Source of the DNA: Candidatus Borrarchaeota archaeon
GTDB lineage: Archaea; Asgardarchaeota; Sifarchaeia; Borrarchaeales; Borrarchaeaceae
Assembly: GCA_016840645.1 (NCBI GenBank)
Contig: JAEORY010000053.1
Location: forward strand, 1-13,813
Length of the DNA: 13,813 bases
Direction: 5' to 3'
A program made the translations under genes and the position numbers. Positions within the stretch are counted from its first letter, which is position 1. Each line of letters starts with the position of its first letter. Positions 7,177 to 12,116 of this stretch are shown piece after piece. Under the pieces are notes generated by a model that saw only the letters and a list, made by a program, of their open reading frames with translations, ran no database searches and was not told the origin of the DNA.

Positions 7177-7381
7177 CTTCTTTGCTCCTTTTAACATCGT
7201 TGATACCAAAGTACACACACCATGCACCAACACCTAAAGCTATTAAACCGACACCTACCCTGTTAGTACATAATATATTATATACCCCCGCAGAGACAGA
7301 TGCTACGGCAACTATGGAAACCGCAGCAACAGGCATCCACCTGTCAAACCACTTCAATACCTTAATTATTTTAGTCCCCAT
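7067..7381 (-). CDS. Two-span membrane protein with charged tail (104 aa)
   Basis: The 104-residue protein has a short basic/aromatic N-terminus (MGTKIIKVLKWFDRW), a first membrane segment at about 16-38 (PVAAVSIVAVASVSAGVYNI), a second at 42-61 (VGVGLIALGVGAWCVYFGI) and then a hydrophilic, charged tail. A holin-like or inner-membrane role is conceivable from the shape, but no holin family is recognised. The start at 7381 sits only about ten bases from the TACGTA box of promoter P2, with no SD, so the mRNA may be nearly leaderless. The tail-coding part overlaps the coiled-coil gene downstream by 110 bases. Confidence 0.65.
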   Translation of the reverse strand: MGTKIIKVLKWFDRWMPVAAVSIVAVASVSAGVYNILCTNRVGVGLIALGVGAWCVYFGINDVKRSKEDEIKDKREANKSSQNEVREETGEVRSSVGEQHRTSE

Positions 7382-7415
7382 ACTATAGTATACGTAAAAA
7401 AGCAAAAAAGGTTAC
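7380..7415 (-). promoter_or_regulatory. Candidate phage promoter P2 (GTAAC-N14-TACGTATA)
   Basis: On the minus strand GTAACC (from 7415) is followed after 14 bases by TACGTATA (7396-7389) and then AGTAT (7384-7380). The sequence after the TACGTA box (ACTATAGTAT) closely matches copy P4 (AATGTAGTAT). It precedes the two-span membrane protein, whose ATG overlaps the AGTAT. Its upstream box is shared with the 3' arm of a terminator hairpin. Confidence 0.6.
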
Positions 7416-7433
7416 ACTTTACTGCAACCTTTT
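7397..7433 (-). terminator. Rho-independent-like terminator overlapping promoter P2
   Basis: For minus-strand transcripts, AAAAGGTT (7433-7426) pairs with AACCTTTT (7413-7406) around a 12-base loop, and T-rich sequence follows (TT-GC-TTTTTT down to 7397). It lies 20 bases after the stop of the 54-residue zinc-ribbon gene, so it would end the upstream transcript just as promoter P2 starts a new one. The stem is AT-rich and the loop is long, so efficiency is uncertain. Confidence 0.5.
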
Positions 7434-7453
7434 ACTATAATTCTTCTATAACA

Positions 7454-7618
7454 TTACTGCTCAACCCTACAGTAAGGACAATATTTAGTGTGTAGCGGTA
7501 TCGCTCGGCCACATTCCCGACACCAATTCTGATTAAATATAAAATCCTCAACCTGCGAAACAATATCGTCAGTAGGTTCAAATTTAGGTTCTTTATCTAC
7601 TAATTTTGGTTTCTTCAT
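7454..7618 (-). CDS. Zinc-ribbon microprotein (54 aa)
   Basis: The 54-residue protein has a charged N-terminus and a C-terminal zinc-ribbon motif WCRECGRAI...YCPYCRVEQ, with C33, C36, C47 and C50 in two CxxC knuckles. The ATG at 7618 lies within the 3' end of the Trp-rich gene (26-base overlap) and has a good SD (GAGGTGG, 7623-7629). It is the last gene before the terminator and promoter P2. Nucleic-acid or protein binding is likely for such ribbons; the exact role is unknown. Confidence 0.7.
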   Translation of the reverse strand: MKKPKLVDKEPKFEPTDDIVSQVEDFIFNQNWCRECGRAIPLHTKYCPYCRVEQ

Positions 7619-8489
7619 ATAACCACCTCAATAAATCAACTTCATAAGCATTAGCAGCGATCAACGCCGGATCACTAATTATAACACAATGACGGTCGTT
7701 AGTCTCATCAAGCCTGACACCCCAACGATAACCAGTCATGTGGCGATAAGCATAAATATACCCCTCAGCAGGTGTGACCCCCAACAACATCAACACTAAT
7801 AAATTAGTTGAGGGCTCCCCTAACCTTTTGCGCAGCAAACGCTGTAGTTTAGCCTTACGCCCATGGTCCGGCAACAACCGTACCTGCCACGCTTTATTGT
7901 GTAAAGCATAGTGCGGCAGCAATAACTTACGCCAAAACTTGGTCCACTTTGATAAATTCTTTTGTACCGAAGTCCCTATGCGGTCCCAATCATGCTGTGA
8001 GTGCTCAGGACCCATCGGTATAAAAGCAATGGCCCTGATTATATTATTCCATAAGACCCCTAACCTGGCCCCAAGTATCTCAATATTATAATACCACCAG
8101 GTATGAAACTTATCCCCAGCCAAAGCCCACATCCATGAGTACACCCCAAACATGTGGGGTACCCGACTGATGAAAGCTTTATAGGCAGCGTCACTTGACG
8201 TCAGCCGCTTAAACTGTAAAAAGTATGACCAGTGATCCCGCGATATATTTGTTGGTGACCCATCTTCGGGCACCACCCCCGGATGTCTGTGTAGTACCCA
8301 ATGGCCATCCCAAAATGACACACAGTTACCCAACGCACGGGCCAATTTTGGGTCCCTGTCATACGCTAACCAGCACAAATAATTACGGCCAACGCTATCG
8401 CGCCATGACCGCTCATCCCCCTTAATGACACACATGTTGTGTTGATCAAATTGTTGGTAGGTCTCCTTAGTATTTAAATCTAACCCCAT
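7593..8489 (-). CDS. Trp-rich hypothetical protein (298 aa)
   Basis: No family is recognised. The 298-residue protein has 16 tryptophans and many His and Arg residues, without a signal peptide. Notable blocks are GNCVSFWDGHWVLHRHPGVV, SRDHWSYFLQFKRL, WMWALAGDKFHTWWYYNIEI and a basic segment GRKAKLQRLLRKRLGEP. The RHPG ... SRDH pair gives it the look of a conserved enzyme or binding domain, but I cannot assign a reaction. The segment LGARLGVLWNNIIRAIAFIP is hydrophobic enough for one buried or membrane-associated helix. The start at 8489 lies two bases after the stop of the 49-residue zinc protein, without an SD. It is the largest protein of the small-gene cluster and shares its transcript. 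Confidence 0.8.
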   Translation of the reverse strand: MGLDLNTKETYQQFDQHNMCVIKGDERSWRDSVGRNYLCWLAYDRDPKLARALGNCVSFWDGHWVLHRHPGVVPEDGSPTNISRDHWSYFLQFKRLTSSDAAYKAFISRVPHMFGVYSWMWALAGDKFHTWWYYNIEILGARLGVLWNNIIRAIAFIPMGPEHSQHDWDRIGTSVQKNLSKWTKFWRKLLLPHYALHNKAWQVRLLPDHGRKAKLQRLLRKRLGEPSTNLLVLMLLGVTPAEGYIYAYRHMTGYRWGVRLDETNDRHCVIISDPALIAANAYEVDLLRWLYEETKISR

Positions 8490-8491
8490 AA

Positions 8492-8641
8492 TTACCGATG
8501 TTCACCGCACTTCCTACAGATGTAATTTGAACCTGCCTCCCAAGGAGTGCCAAACGCTAAATCACGAAAATCCTCAAACAATGATTTCAACTCCCAATCA
8601 TGGTTGCATTTCGTTCCCTTATTTTCTTGTTCCCTTTTCAT
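8492..8641 (-). CDS. Zinc-binding microprotein (49 aa)
   Basis: The 49-residue frame begins MKREQENKGTKCNHDWELKS and ends YICRKCGEHR. C12 and H14 (CNH) with C42 and C45 (CRKC) make a plausible zinc site, and the form CxH-DW...C-x2-CG is common in small phage zinc ribbons. The start at 8641 has only a weak GAG upstream. It lies directly before the Trp-rich gene (two-base gap). Confidence 0.65.
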   Translation of the reverse strand: MKREQENKGTKCNHDWELKSLFEDFRDLAFGTPWEAGSNYICRKCGEHR

Positions 8642-8698
8642 AAATCTCGTTTTTCCCGTAAATTCTGTATATACTATATTAACTGTTGCTGCCTACCC

Positions 8699-9019
8699 TT
8701 ATGGGAATCGGTTAATCTGGAAATACGTCCTATCCCCATATACTACATCCCGAACACGGCGTTCTTCTTCATTTTTATACTCCGGCCCCCTTATATCCCC
8801 TAAGGCCATTTCATTAATCAAATCTACACATCCTTTTTTCATCTCAACCTTGTTTTTTGTTTTACTTTTGGTTACCTTCCCTAGCCCAGTAAAATGTTTA
8901 TACTCAAAAATGAGTGGATCCCAACCGCTGTTTCTATTCAGCCCGCTCCCTGGAGCAGTAGGTAAGGTGCCTGATCCAAACACCCTGACGAGTGCAAGTT
9001 GATGCCTGTCTTCCGACAT
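8699..9019 (-). CDS. Hypothetical 106-aa protein
   Basis: Unknown. The 106-residue frame starts MSEDRHQLALVRVFGSGTLP; residues 13-27 are rich in Gly, Ser, Thr and Pro, and the C-terminal half is charged (KNEEERRVRDVVYGDRTYF). The first ATG after promoter P3 is at 9019, giving a leader of roughly 50 bases without an SD. A shorter form from an internal Met at residue 60, preceded by AAGGTTGAG, is a serious alternative. A long open frame on the plus strand across this region has no start signal and is treated as a shadow. Confidence 0.55.
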   Translation of the reverse strand: MSEDRHQLALVRVFGSGTLPTAPGSGLNRNSGWDPLIFEYKHFTGLGKVTKSKTKNKVEMKKGCVDLINEMALGDIRGPEYKNEEERRVRDVVYGDRTYFQINRFP

Positions 9020-9067
9020 TTTCGTGTGGCCAGCTTAACTCAAGGGGACGTTACATCCTCAAGTTTC

Positions 9068-9103
9068 TACCCCTAGTATACGTAATTTTCTAGAAAAGGT
9101 TAC
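9068..9103 (-). promoter_or_regulatory. Candidate phage promoter P3 (GTAAC-N14-TACGTATA)
   Basis: On the minus strand GTAACCTTTT (from 9103) is followed after 14 bases by TACGTATACTA (from 9084). The two boxes and their spacing match P2 and P4, but the AGTAT that follows in the others is absent. It lies just after the stop of the 59-residue Cys-rich gene and about 50-60 bases before the start at 9019. Confidence 0.6.
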
Positions 9104-9104
9104 A

Positions 9105-9284
9105 TTAAAAATCAATTTTTTTTTGCATCCCCTCCATATTAGCTATAGGGCACCCCTCTTTTTCACACAGTTCTTTTGTGAAATTACACATGGCACTGCT
9201 AGATCTAAAACCACAATGCCTGCTGCTGATGGTCGGTCTATCAGCATCTACATGCCAAACTTGCCAGTGCTTACCTACACGCAT
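9105..9284 (-). CDS. Cys-rich microprotein (59 aa)
   Basis: The 59-residue frame begins MRVGKHWQVWHVDADRPTIS and has C24, C33, C40 and C45 with several His residues; the end reads LCEKEGCPIANMEGMQKK. The Cx4CPI ending resembles the end of the 59-residue protein at 10478-10657 (FCREDRCPIKW), so the two may be distant paralogues. Metal binding is plausible. The start at 9284 overlaps the preceding membrane microprotein gene by 10 bases. The stop lies two bases from promoter P3. Confidence 0.6.
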   Translation of the reverse strand: MRVGKHWQVWHVDADRPTISSRHCGFRSSSAMCNFTKELCEKEGCPIANMEGMQKKIDF

Positions 9285-9367
9285 GTCAAAAACACATATA
9301 CAGCTGCGAGTGCTAATACAACAACTGCGGTCCCTATAAATGCTATTCTAGCTATTCTCTTCTTCAT
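9275..9367 (-). CDS. Single-span membrane microprotein (30 aa)
   Basis: Only 30 residues: a basic start (MKKRIARIA), one hydrophobic stretch (FIGTAVVVLALAAVYVFLTC) and a TAG stop. It is shaped like a minimal membrane peptide with N-terminus inside. It starts 20 bases after the coiled-coil/membrane gene and overlaps the following Cys-rich gene. It is short, so it is supported mainly by its composition and its fit in the gene string. Confidence 0.5.
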   Translation of the reverse strand: MKKRIARIAFIGTAVVVLALAAVYVFLTCV

Positions 9368-9386
9368 GCTATAAACTTGTTTTGTG

Positions 9387-9560
9387 TTACCAAATGTTTA
9401 TTAACGTAAATCCCTCAATAATGACAACACCCACGATAGCTATAATGAAAGCTAACCTGGTATTTGCCATTTCTCTCTCAGTCTCCCCGAGACGGCTCTC
9501 GAGCTCAGCAACTCGGTCTAAGAGTTCCTGGTCTGTTTTATCTTCTATGAGTCTTGCCAT
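9387..9560 (-). CDS. Coiled-coil plus C-terminal membrane anchor (57 aa)
   Basis: The 57-residue protein has a heptad-like N-terminal half (LLDRVAELESRLGETERE, 13-30) and a C-terminal hydrophobic helix (LAFIIAIVGVVIIEGFTLIN, 36-55), a tail-anchored coiled-coil arrangement. Small proteins of this shape are common in phage genomes, including some lysis accessory genes, but no family is recognised. Its ATG lies 16 bases inside the end of the GroES-like gene in another frame, implying coupled translation. Confidence 0.6.
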   Translation of the reverse strand: MARLIEDKTDQELLDRVAELESRLGETEREMANTRLAFIIAIVGVVIIEGFTLINIW

Positions 9561-9862
9561 TTCCCAATAACTTCGAATGTCCTAACCAACCTTGTTCCCT
9601 TGATAAGGTCAAAATCAATGCCCTTACCGCTATAAACAATAATATCACCTACTTCCCAAACAGCCCTTGGACCACTTGGCTTAACTAACACCTCAGCTAG
9701 TTGCTGGTTAGCCGGTACACGTTTTTTCTCTTCCTTGGTGATTTTTACACCATCTTCATCTTCCTCATCTGTCCCAACTATAACCTTTTTAGTAACTTTA
9801 ATTTCCCTCTGCGGTTTAACCAAATAAAAGTCCTCCCCGCTTATAAATTCCCCTTTTATCAT
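9545..9862 (-). CDS. Possible GroES-like co-chaperonin (105 aa)
   Basis: The 105-residue protein has the order of elements seen in GroES/Cpn10. There is an N-terminal strand with VKP (DFYLVKPQREIKV, 11-23). A long charged, mobile-loop-like insert follows (30-50), then LAEVLVKPSGPRAVWEVGDI (55-74), YSGKGIDFDLIKGTRLVRTF (77-96) and a last strand FEVIG. In Cpn10 the matching parts are 'GEVLAVG', 'VKVGDIVIF' and the final strand. Length and spacing fit, while the exact family residues are only partly kept. Some phages carry their own co-chaperonin (T4 gp31) to fold the capsid protein. It could instead be another small beta-barrel protein. The ATG overlaps the upstream stop (TAATG). Confidence 0.45.
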   Translation of the reverse strand: MIKGEFISGEDFYLVKPQREIKVTKKVIVGTDEEDEDGVKITKEEKKRVPANQQLAEVLVKPSGPRAVWEVGDIIVYSGKGIDFDLIKGTRLVRTFEVIGKWQDS

Positions 9863-9981
9863 TATAAGTGTTTTAATAGTTTTTTAAATACCTCCCTATG
9901 TTTCTTCTCAACAAATTCATGCTCTGAATAGAGCTTTACAGTCTTCTTGGCTTCCCTCAAATCTTGCTTACTCATTTTCAT
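9862..9981 (-). CDS. Hypothetical helical microprotein (39 aa)
   Basis: The 39-residue, strongly basic helical peptide begins MKMSKQDLREAKKTVKLYSE and continues HEFVEKKHREVFKKLLKHL. Its ATG overlaps the stop of the preceding gene and its stop overlaps the next start, both as TAATG, which is the main reason to accept so short a gene. Function unknown. Confidence 0.55.
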   Translation of the reverse strand: MKMSKQDLREAKKTVKLYSEHEFVEKKHREVFKKLLKHL

Positions 9982-10136
9982 TAATATAAGTCTTCGTCTA
10001 GTAACCTATTTAATTCGTGTATAGCCCTATCACAAGCTAACTTATTGATCACATTACCATCCCTATGAAAGGATGTCTGTTCAGTCTCAAGCTGTGTAAT
10101 ACGTGCTTTAATCCTTAATTTAGTTCTGTTATCCAT
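9981..10136 (-). CDS. Hypothetical helical microprotein (51 aa)
   Basis: The 51-residue protein is predominantly helical (MDNRTKLRIKARITQLETEQ, then VINKLACDRAIHELNRLLDE) and looks like a short antiparallel helical hairpin. Start and stop both overlap neighbouring genes through TAATG. No family is recognised. Confidence 0.55.
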   Translation of the reverse strand: MDNRTKLRIKARITQLETEQTSFHRDGNVINKLACDRAIHELNRLLDEDLY

Positions 10137-10270
10137 TAGCTTAGTTTAAATCGTACATCACTTATAAACCCACCAGTAGCATTTAAATCGTATGCATTTG
10201 CAGTATTGTCGATTGACTTCGATCTATCAGCTAACTTGGTTACAATCTGTCTTTTAGTTTTCTTTTTCAT
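10136..10270 (-). CDS. Hypothetical microprotein (44 aa)
   Basis: The 44-residue protein has a basic N-terminus (MKKKTKRQIVTKLADRSKSI) and ends GGFISDVRFKLS. It starts four bases after the stop of the zinc-ribbon gene 10274-10468 and is coupled to the next gene by TAATG. The coding sequence contains two copies of TTTAAATCGTA (about 10145 and 10182 on the plus strand), which echo ATTTAAATCGT just before the plus-strand gene at 10851. Confidence 0.5.
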   Translation of the reverse strand: MKKKTKRQIVTKLADRSKSIDNTANAYDLNATGGFISDVRFKLS

Positions 10271-10273
10271 GAC

Positions 10274-10468
10274 TTAGTTTGCTTGGTAATTCCTTAAGTT
10301 AATTATATGTGCATCCTTATTGTTGTTGTTGCATAAAGGACAGGTAGTATCCTCTATCATAAACAAAGGGGTATCCTGATGCACCCCCCTAGGTGCCGGC
10401 ATAGTGTAGGTATTATCACATCTACCACACTGTACCTGTATTGACAATTTTCTCTTTTTTTGACTCAT
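10274..10468 (-). CDS. Zinc-ribbon microprotein (64 aa)
   Basis: The 64-residue protein begins with a basic stretch (MSQKKRKLSI) and has two CxxC knuckles, CGRC (C14, C17) and CPLC (C43, C46), separated by 25 residues, the normal geometry of a zinc ribbon. The knuckles and the basic start suggest nucleic-acid binding. It follows the first gene of the left block with a nine-base gap (A-rich, no strong SD). Confidence 0.75.
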   Translation of the reverse strand: MSQKKRKLSIQVQCGRCDNTYTMPAPRGVHQDTPLFMIEDTTCPLCNNNNKDAHIINLRNYQAN

Positions 10469-10477
10469 TTTTTTTAC

Positions 10478-10657
10478 TTACCATTTGATTGGGCATCTAT
10501 CTTCCCTGCAAAAATAAGGTCCATCTTTATGAAGACATTTATGTAAATTACTGTGAACTTGTCCATTGTAAGCAACTGGTCCGGATGTTCTGTCAGGACA
10601 AGCCCAGTGAAGACAGGCTGTTTCATCTTGCGGTTTTATTTTCCACTTTCGTTCCAT
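10478..10657 (-). CDS. Cys/His-rich microprotein (59 aa), first gene of the left block
   Basis: The 59-residue protein carries CLHWAC (C15, C20) and HKCLHKDGPYFCREDRCPIK (C41, C50, C55), a pattern that could bind one or two metal ions. It begins about 35 bases after the TACGTA box of promoter P4, with GAAGCGAG as a weak SD. The Cx4CPI ending is shared with the protein at 9105-9284. Function unknown; as the promoter-proximal gene it would be made early and strongly in the left transcript. Confidence 0.65.
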   Translation of the reverse strand: MERKWKIKPQDETACLHWACPDRTSGPVAYNGQVHSNLHKCLHKDGPYFCREDRCPIKW

Positions 10658-10679
10658 ACGTTCTCGCTTCTAATTCCGT

Positions 10680-10715
10680 ATACTACATTATACGTAAAAC
10701 TCACCAAAAAGTTAC
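10680..10715 (-). promoter_or_regulatory. Candidate phage promoter P4 (GTAAC-N14-TACGTATA), head of the left block
   Basis: On the minus strand GTAACTTTTT (from 10715) is followed after 14 bases by TACGTATA (10696-10689) and AGTAT (10684-10680). It stands upstream of the first minus-strand gene with a leader of about 25 bases and would fire the whole left block. The downstream half matches P2 very closely. Confidence 0.6.
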
Positions 10716-10830
10716 GAAAATCGTTATATTTTTTTGAAAATTTTATATATTTCTGCGAGCTTAGACCACCACAGTCAAGCATCCCCAGTGCGTTTTCGGC
10801 GGAAAGGTACCCCCCGCAAAAGTCGGGTGC

Positions 10831-10850
10831 CATCATTTAAATCGTGCATC
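10831..10850 (+). promoter_or_regulatory. CATC-type start leader, variant copy
   Basis: CATCATTTAAATCGTGCATC precedes the ATG at 10851. With CATCATTT near its 5' end and CATC just before the ATG, it resembles the longer variant before the gene at 12715. There is no SD. It helps choose 10851 as the start. Confidence 0.4.
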
Positions 10851-11063
10851 ATGCCAAAGACTCGTGCATTCAAAGTCCGTGGCCGTGACAACAAAGTCCA
10901 TATTGTCGAGGCTACCAGCAATATGTCTGGTGAAACAACCAGCATTACTGCTGATTACTCTCTGCCACTCACTCCATCACAGTTCAATAAGTATGGTATG
11001 TTAGCAGTATCTCAAGGGTTCTTAAAAGCATTTCGACCTCTGCAAAGTCCTATCACGCTGTAA
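10851..11063 (+). CDS. Hypothetical 70-aa protein, first gene of the right block
   Basis: The 70-residue protein begins MPKTRAFKVRGRDNKVHIVE and ends FLKAFRPLQSPITL. The start is basic and beta-prone, the middle is rich in Ser and Thr. An in-frame ATG at 10734 would add 39 residues through the GC-rich, hairpin-forming leader and was rejected. No family is recognised. It is followed by a terminator hairpin, so it is probably a single-gene transcript or an attenuated first gene. Confidence 0.65.
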   Translation: MPKTRAFKVRGRDNKVHIVEATSNMSGETTSITADYSLPLTPSQFNKYGMLAVSQGFLKAFRPLQSPITL

Positions 11064-11068
11064 CAACC

Positions 11069-11089
11069 AGGGGCTATCATGCCCTTTTT
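11069..11089 (+). terminator. Rho-independent terminator after the 70-aa gene
   Basis: AGGGGC (11069-11074) pairs with GCCCTT (11081-11086) around the loop TATCAT, with the T-run reaching 11089. It stands six bases after the stop of the gene at 10851. Confidence 0.7.
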
Positions 11090-11124
11090 GAACTAATATA
11101 GCTTTTGCATAAGAAGGGTAACTT

Positions 11125-11138
11125 AACACATCACCATC
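11125..11138 (+). promoter_or_regulatory. AACACATCA(C)CATC start leader
   Basis: AACACATCACCATC stands directly before the ATG of the 23-residue gene. It matches the leaders at 12117-12127 and 12458-12468 with one CAC/CAT difference. No SD is present. Confidence 0.5.
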
Positions 11139-11210
11139 ATGCAAGATTATGTCATGGTCAATGGTGTCCTAATGTCATACCAAGATTTCTTGGACATTGA
11201 CTGGGACTAA
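11139..11210 (+). CDS. Acidic microprotein (23 aa)
   Basis: A 23-codon frame, MQDYVMVNGVLMSYQDFLDI then DWD, ends in TAA. It would be dismissed on length, but its start codon is preceded by the same AACACATCA-CATC leader used by two longer genes in this block, and the peptide is a sensible amphipathic, acidic sequence. Function unknown; a regulatory leader peptide or a small inhibitor are both possible. Confidence 0.45.
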   Translation: MQDYVMVNGVLMSYQDFLDIDWD

Positions 11211-11237
11211 GGGTAAACCTTAATTAACTGTTGATTT

Positions 11238-11256
11238 AACATGCGAAAGCACAGTT
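11238..11256 (+). other. Small hairpin with GAAA tetraloop
   Basis: AAC-A-TGC-GAAA-GCA-CA-GTT forms a short stem closed by a GNRA-type loop, in the gap between the 23-residue gene and the 213-residue gene. It has no T-run. It could be part of a leader or of a processing site, or a chance fold. Confidence 0.25.
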
Positions 11257-11319
11257 CCCTGCCATGACCCATTCTTCATTAAAATGCCTAGGTAATACAA
11301 GAGTGGTGAGCGGGGAACT

Positions 11320-11349
11320 TTGTCAAAAACTTAATAACCGTGCTATTAT
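11320..11349 (+). promoter_or_regulatory. Candidate sigma-70-like promoter of the 213-aa gene
   Basis: TTGTCA (11320-11325), an 18-base spacer and TATTAT (11344-11349) give near-consensus -35 and -10 boxes. A start near 11356 would leave a leader of about 13 bases before the ATG at 11369. If the host is a member of the Bacteroidota, whose main sigma factor prefers TTG/TAnnTTTG, this match to the general consensus is less telling. Confidence 0.35.
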
Positions 11350-11368
11350 AAACCAAAATCAAAATCAA

Positions 11369-12010
11369 ATGGATGCAACAGCATTAATTAACGCTTTGAA
11401 CTTGCTCTCAGGGGCAGGTCAACAGCAATCAAACACCGTTGTTCAAAACAACGTAGCAGACAACAGGTATCACAAAGTTGTCTCTGTCACCGAATTGCGC
11501 AAAACTAAGAGTCGTACATTACCTACGGACTTCTACACAGTCTCTCTCAAAATTAAGGACGAAGATGTTCAAGGTATTGGTGCTCAGGTTGCGCTGTACA
11601 AGAAACCAACGTTTCAAAACACTCATCCTTTACCTTTTGAGGAAATCAACCTCATTGACAAAGAGTGCCAGGGCGACATGAAGAAGGTCGCTGAAGAACT
11701 CAATGCTCAAGGCGGTGTGTTTGGTCGTTGGCGGACATTCAAGATTGATGATTATTACATGAAAGATGCAGACGGTAACGTCATGACATATGATGACGGT
11801 CGTCCAAGGACAGCCAACATTGCCAGGGTCTTTCTGTTTGCAGGTGAAGATGATGAGGCAGGCATGCGACTTGCTCGTTCAGGTCGTGACTTTGTGAACG
11901 TCGCACAATCATCTGAAACTGGTGATCTCAATGCACAAGTCGATGCACTTGTCGACAAAGGTAGCGATCCTGCACCACCACCAGCACCTGAGCCACCCAC
12001 TACCAAGTAA
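11369..12010 (+). CDS. Hypothetical 213-aa protein with Pro-rich tail
   Basis: The protein is unknown. From the chosen start it reads MDATALINALNLLSGAGQQQ, then a central folded region (LPTDFYTVSLKIKDEDVQGI, GGVFGRWRTFKIDDYYMKDA, RTANIARVFLFAGEDDEAG) and a linker ending in a Pro/Ala-rich tail (DPAPPPAPEPPTTK). The beta-rich core plus flexible tail would suit a single-stranded-DNA-binding protein, but the tail is not the acidic DDDIPF type and no OB-fold signature is certain. An in-frame ATG at 11264 would add 35 residues; it was rejected because the candidate promoter lies within that stretch and the added sequence has no SD. A strong terminator follows, so the gene seems to form its own, perhaps highly expressed, unit. 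Confidence 0.7.
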   Translation: MDATALINALNLLSGAGQQQSNTVVQNNVADNRYHKVVSVTELRKTKSRTLPTDFYTVSLKIKDEDVQGIGAQVALYKKPTFQNTHPLPFEEINLIDKECQGDMKKVAEELNAQGGVFGRWRTFKIDDYYMKDADGNVMTYDDGRPRTANIARVFLFAGEDDEAGMRLARSGRDFVNVAQSSETGDLNAQVDALVDKGSDPAPPPAPEPPTTK

Positions 12011-12037
12011 ATCAATTTATCATCATCCAATGAGGGT

Positions 12038-12070
12038 CAGCTTGCTCACCGCAGGCTGTCTCTCTTTTTT
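12038..12070 (+). terminator. Rho-independent terminator after the 213-aa gene
   Basis: CAGCTTGC (12038-12045) pairs with GCAGGCTG (12051-12058), including one G-T pair, around the loop TCACC, followed by TCTCTCTTTTTT. This is the best terminator in the window and lies 28 bases after the stop at 12010. Confidence 0.8.
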
Positions 12071-12116
12071 GGTTAGGTGCTGAATGGCTATTAGCTACGC
12101 AATAATTAACTTCAAC

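Larger units (their letters stand above)
10658..10850. promoter_or_regulatory. Divergent intergenic region between the two gene blocks
   Basis: This is the only point in the window where transcription diverges. The left part holds promoter P4. The middle (about 10716-10755) is extremely AT-rich and contains TATATTTC (10746-10753), close to the Bacteroidota -7 box TAnnTTTG, but I find no matching -33 TTG at the right spacing. The right part (about 10788-10828) is GC-rich and can fold, with GCGG and CCGC flanking an AAAGGTACCC loop and outer TTTT/AAAA pairing. That would form an RNA structure in the leader of the plus-strand transcript. Confidence 0.5.

Noticed and set aside
6982..7381. Spanin-like (Rz/Rz1) overlapping gene pair
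   Set aside because: The overlap is suggestive, but the inner protein has no signal peptide or lipobox and the outer one has two membrane spans rather than one.
8547..9002. Long open frame on the plus strand (151 codons)
   Set aside because: It lies opposite to two minus-strand genes with better composition, has no SD or CATC-type leader, and its product is a Phe/Pro/Ser-rich antisense-like sequence.
10734..10850. Upstream extension of the first right-block gene
   Set aside because: The extra 39 codons cover the AT-rich and hairpin-forming leader, and the CATC-type element sits at the later ATG.
12030..12083. A 17-codon frame on the plus strand with LLTAGC, a lipobox-like sequence
   Set aside because: It runs straight through the terminator hairpin and T-run after the 213-residue gene; the lipobox match is most likely coincidence.
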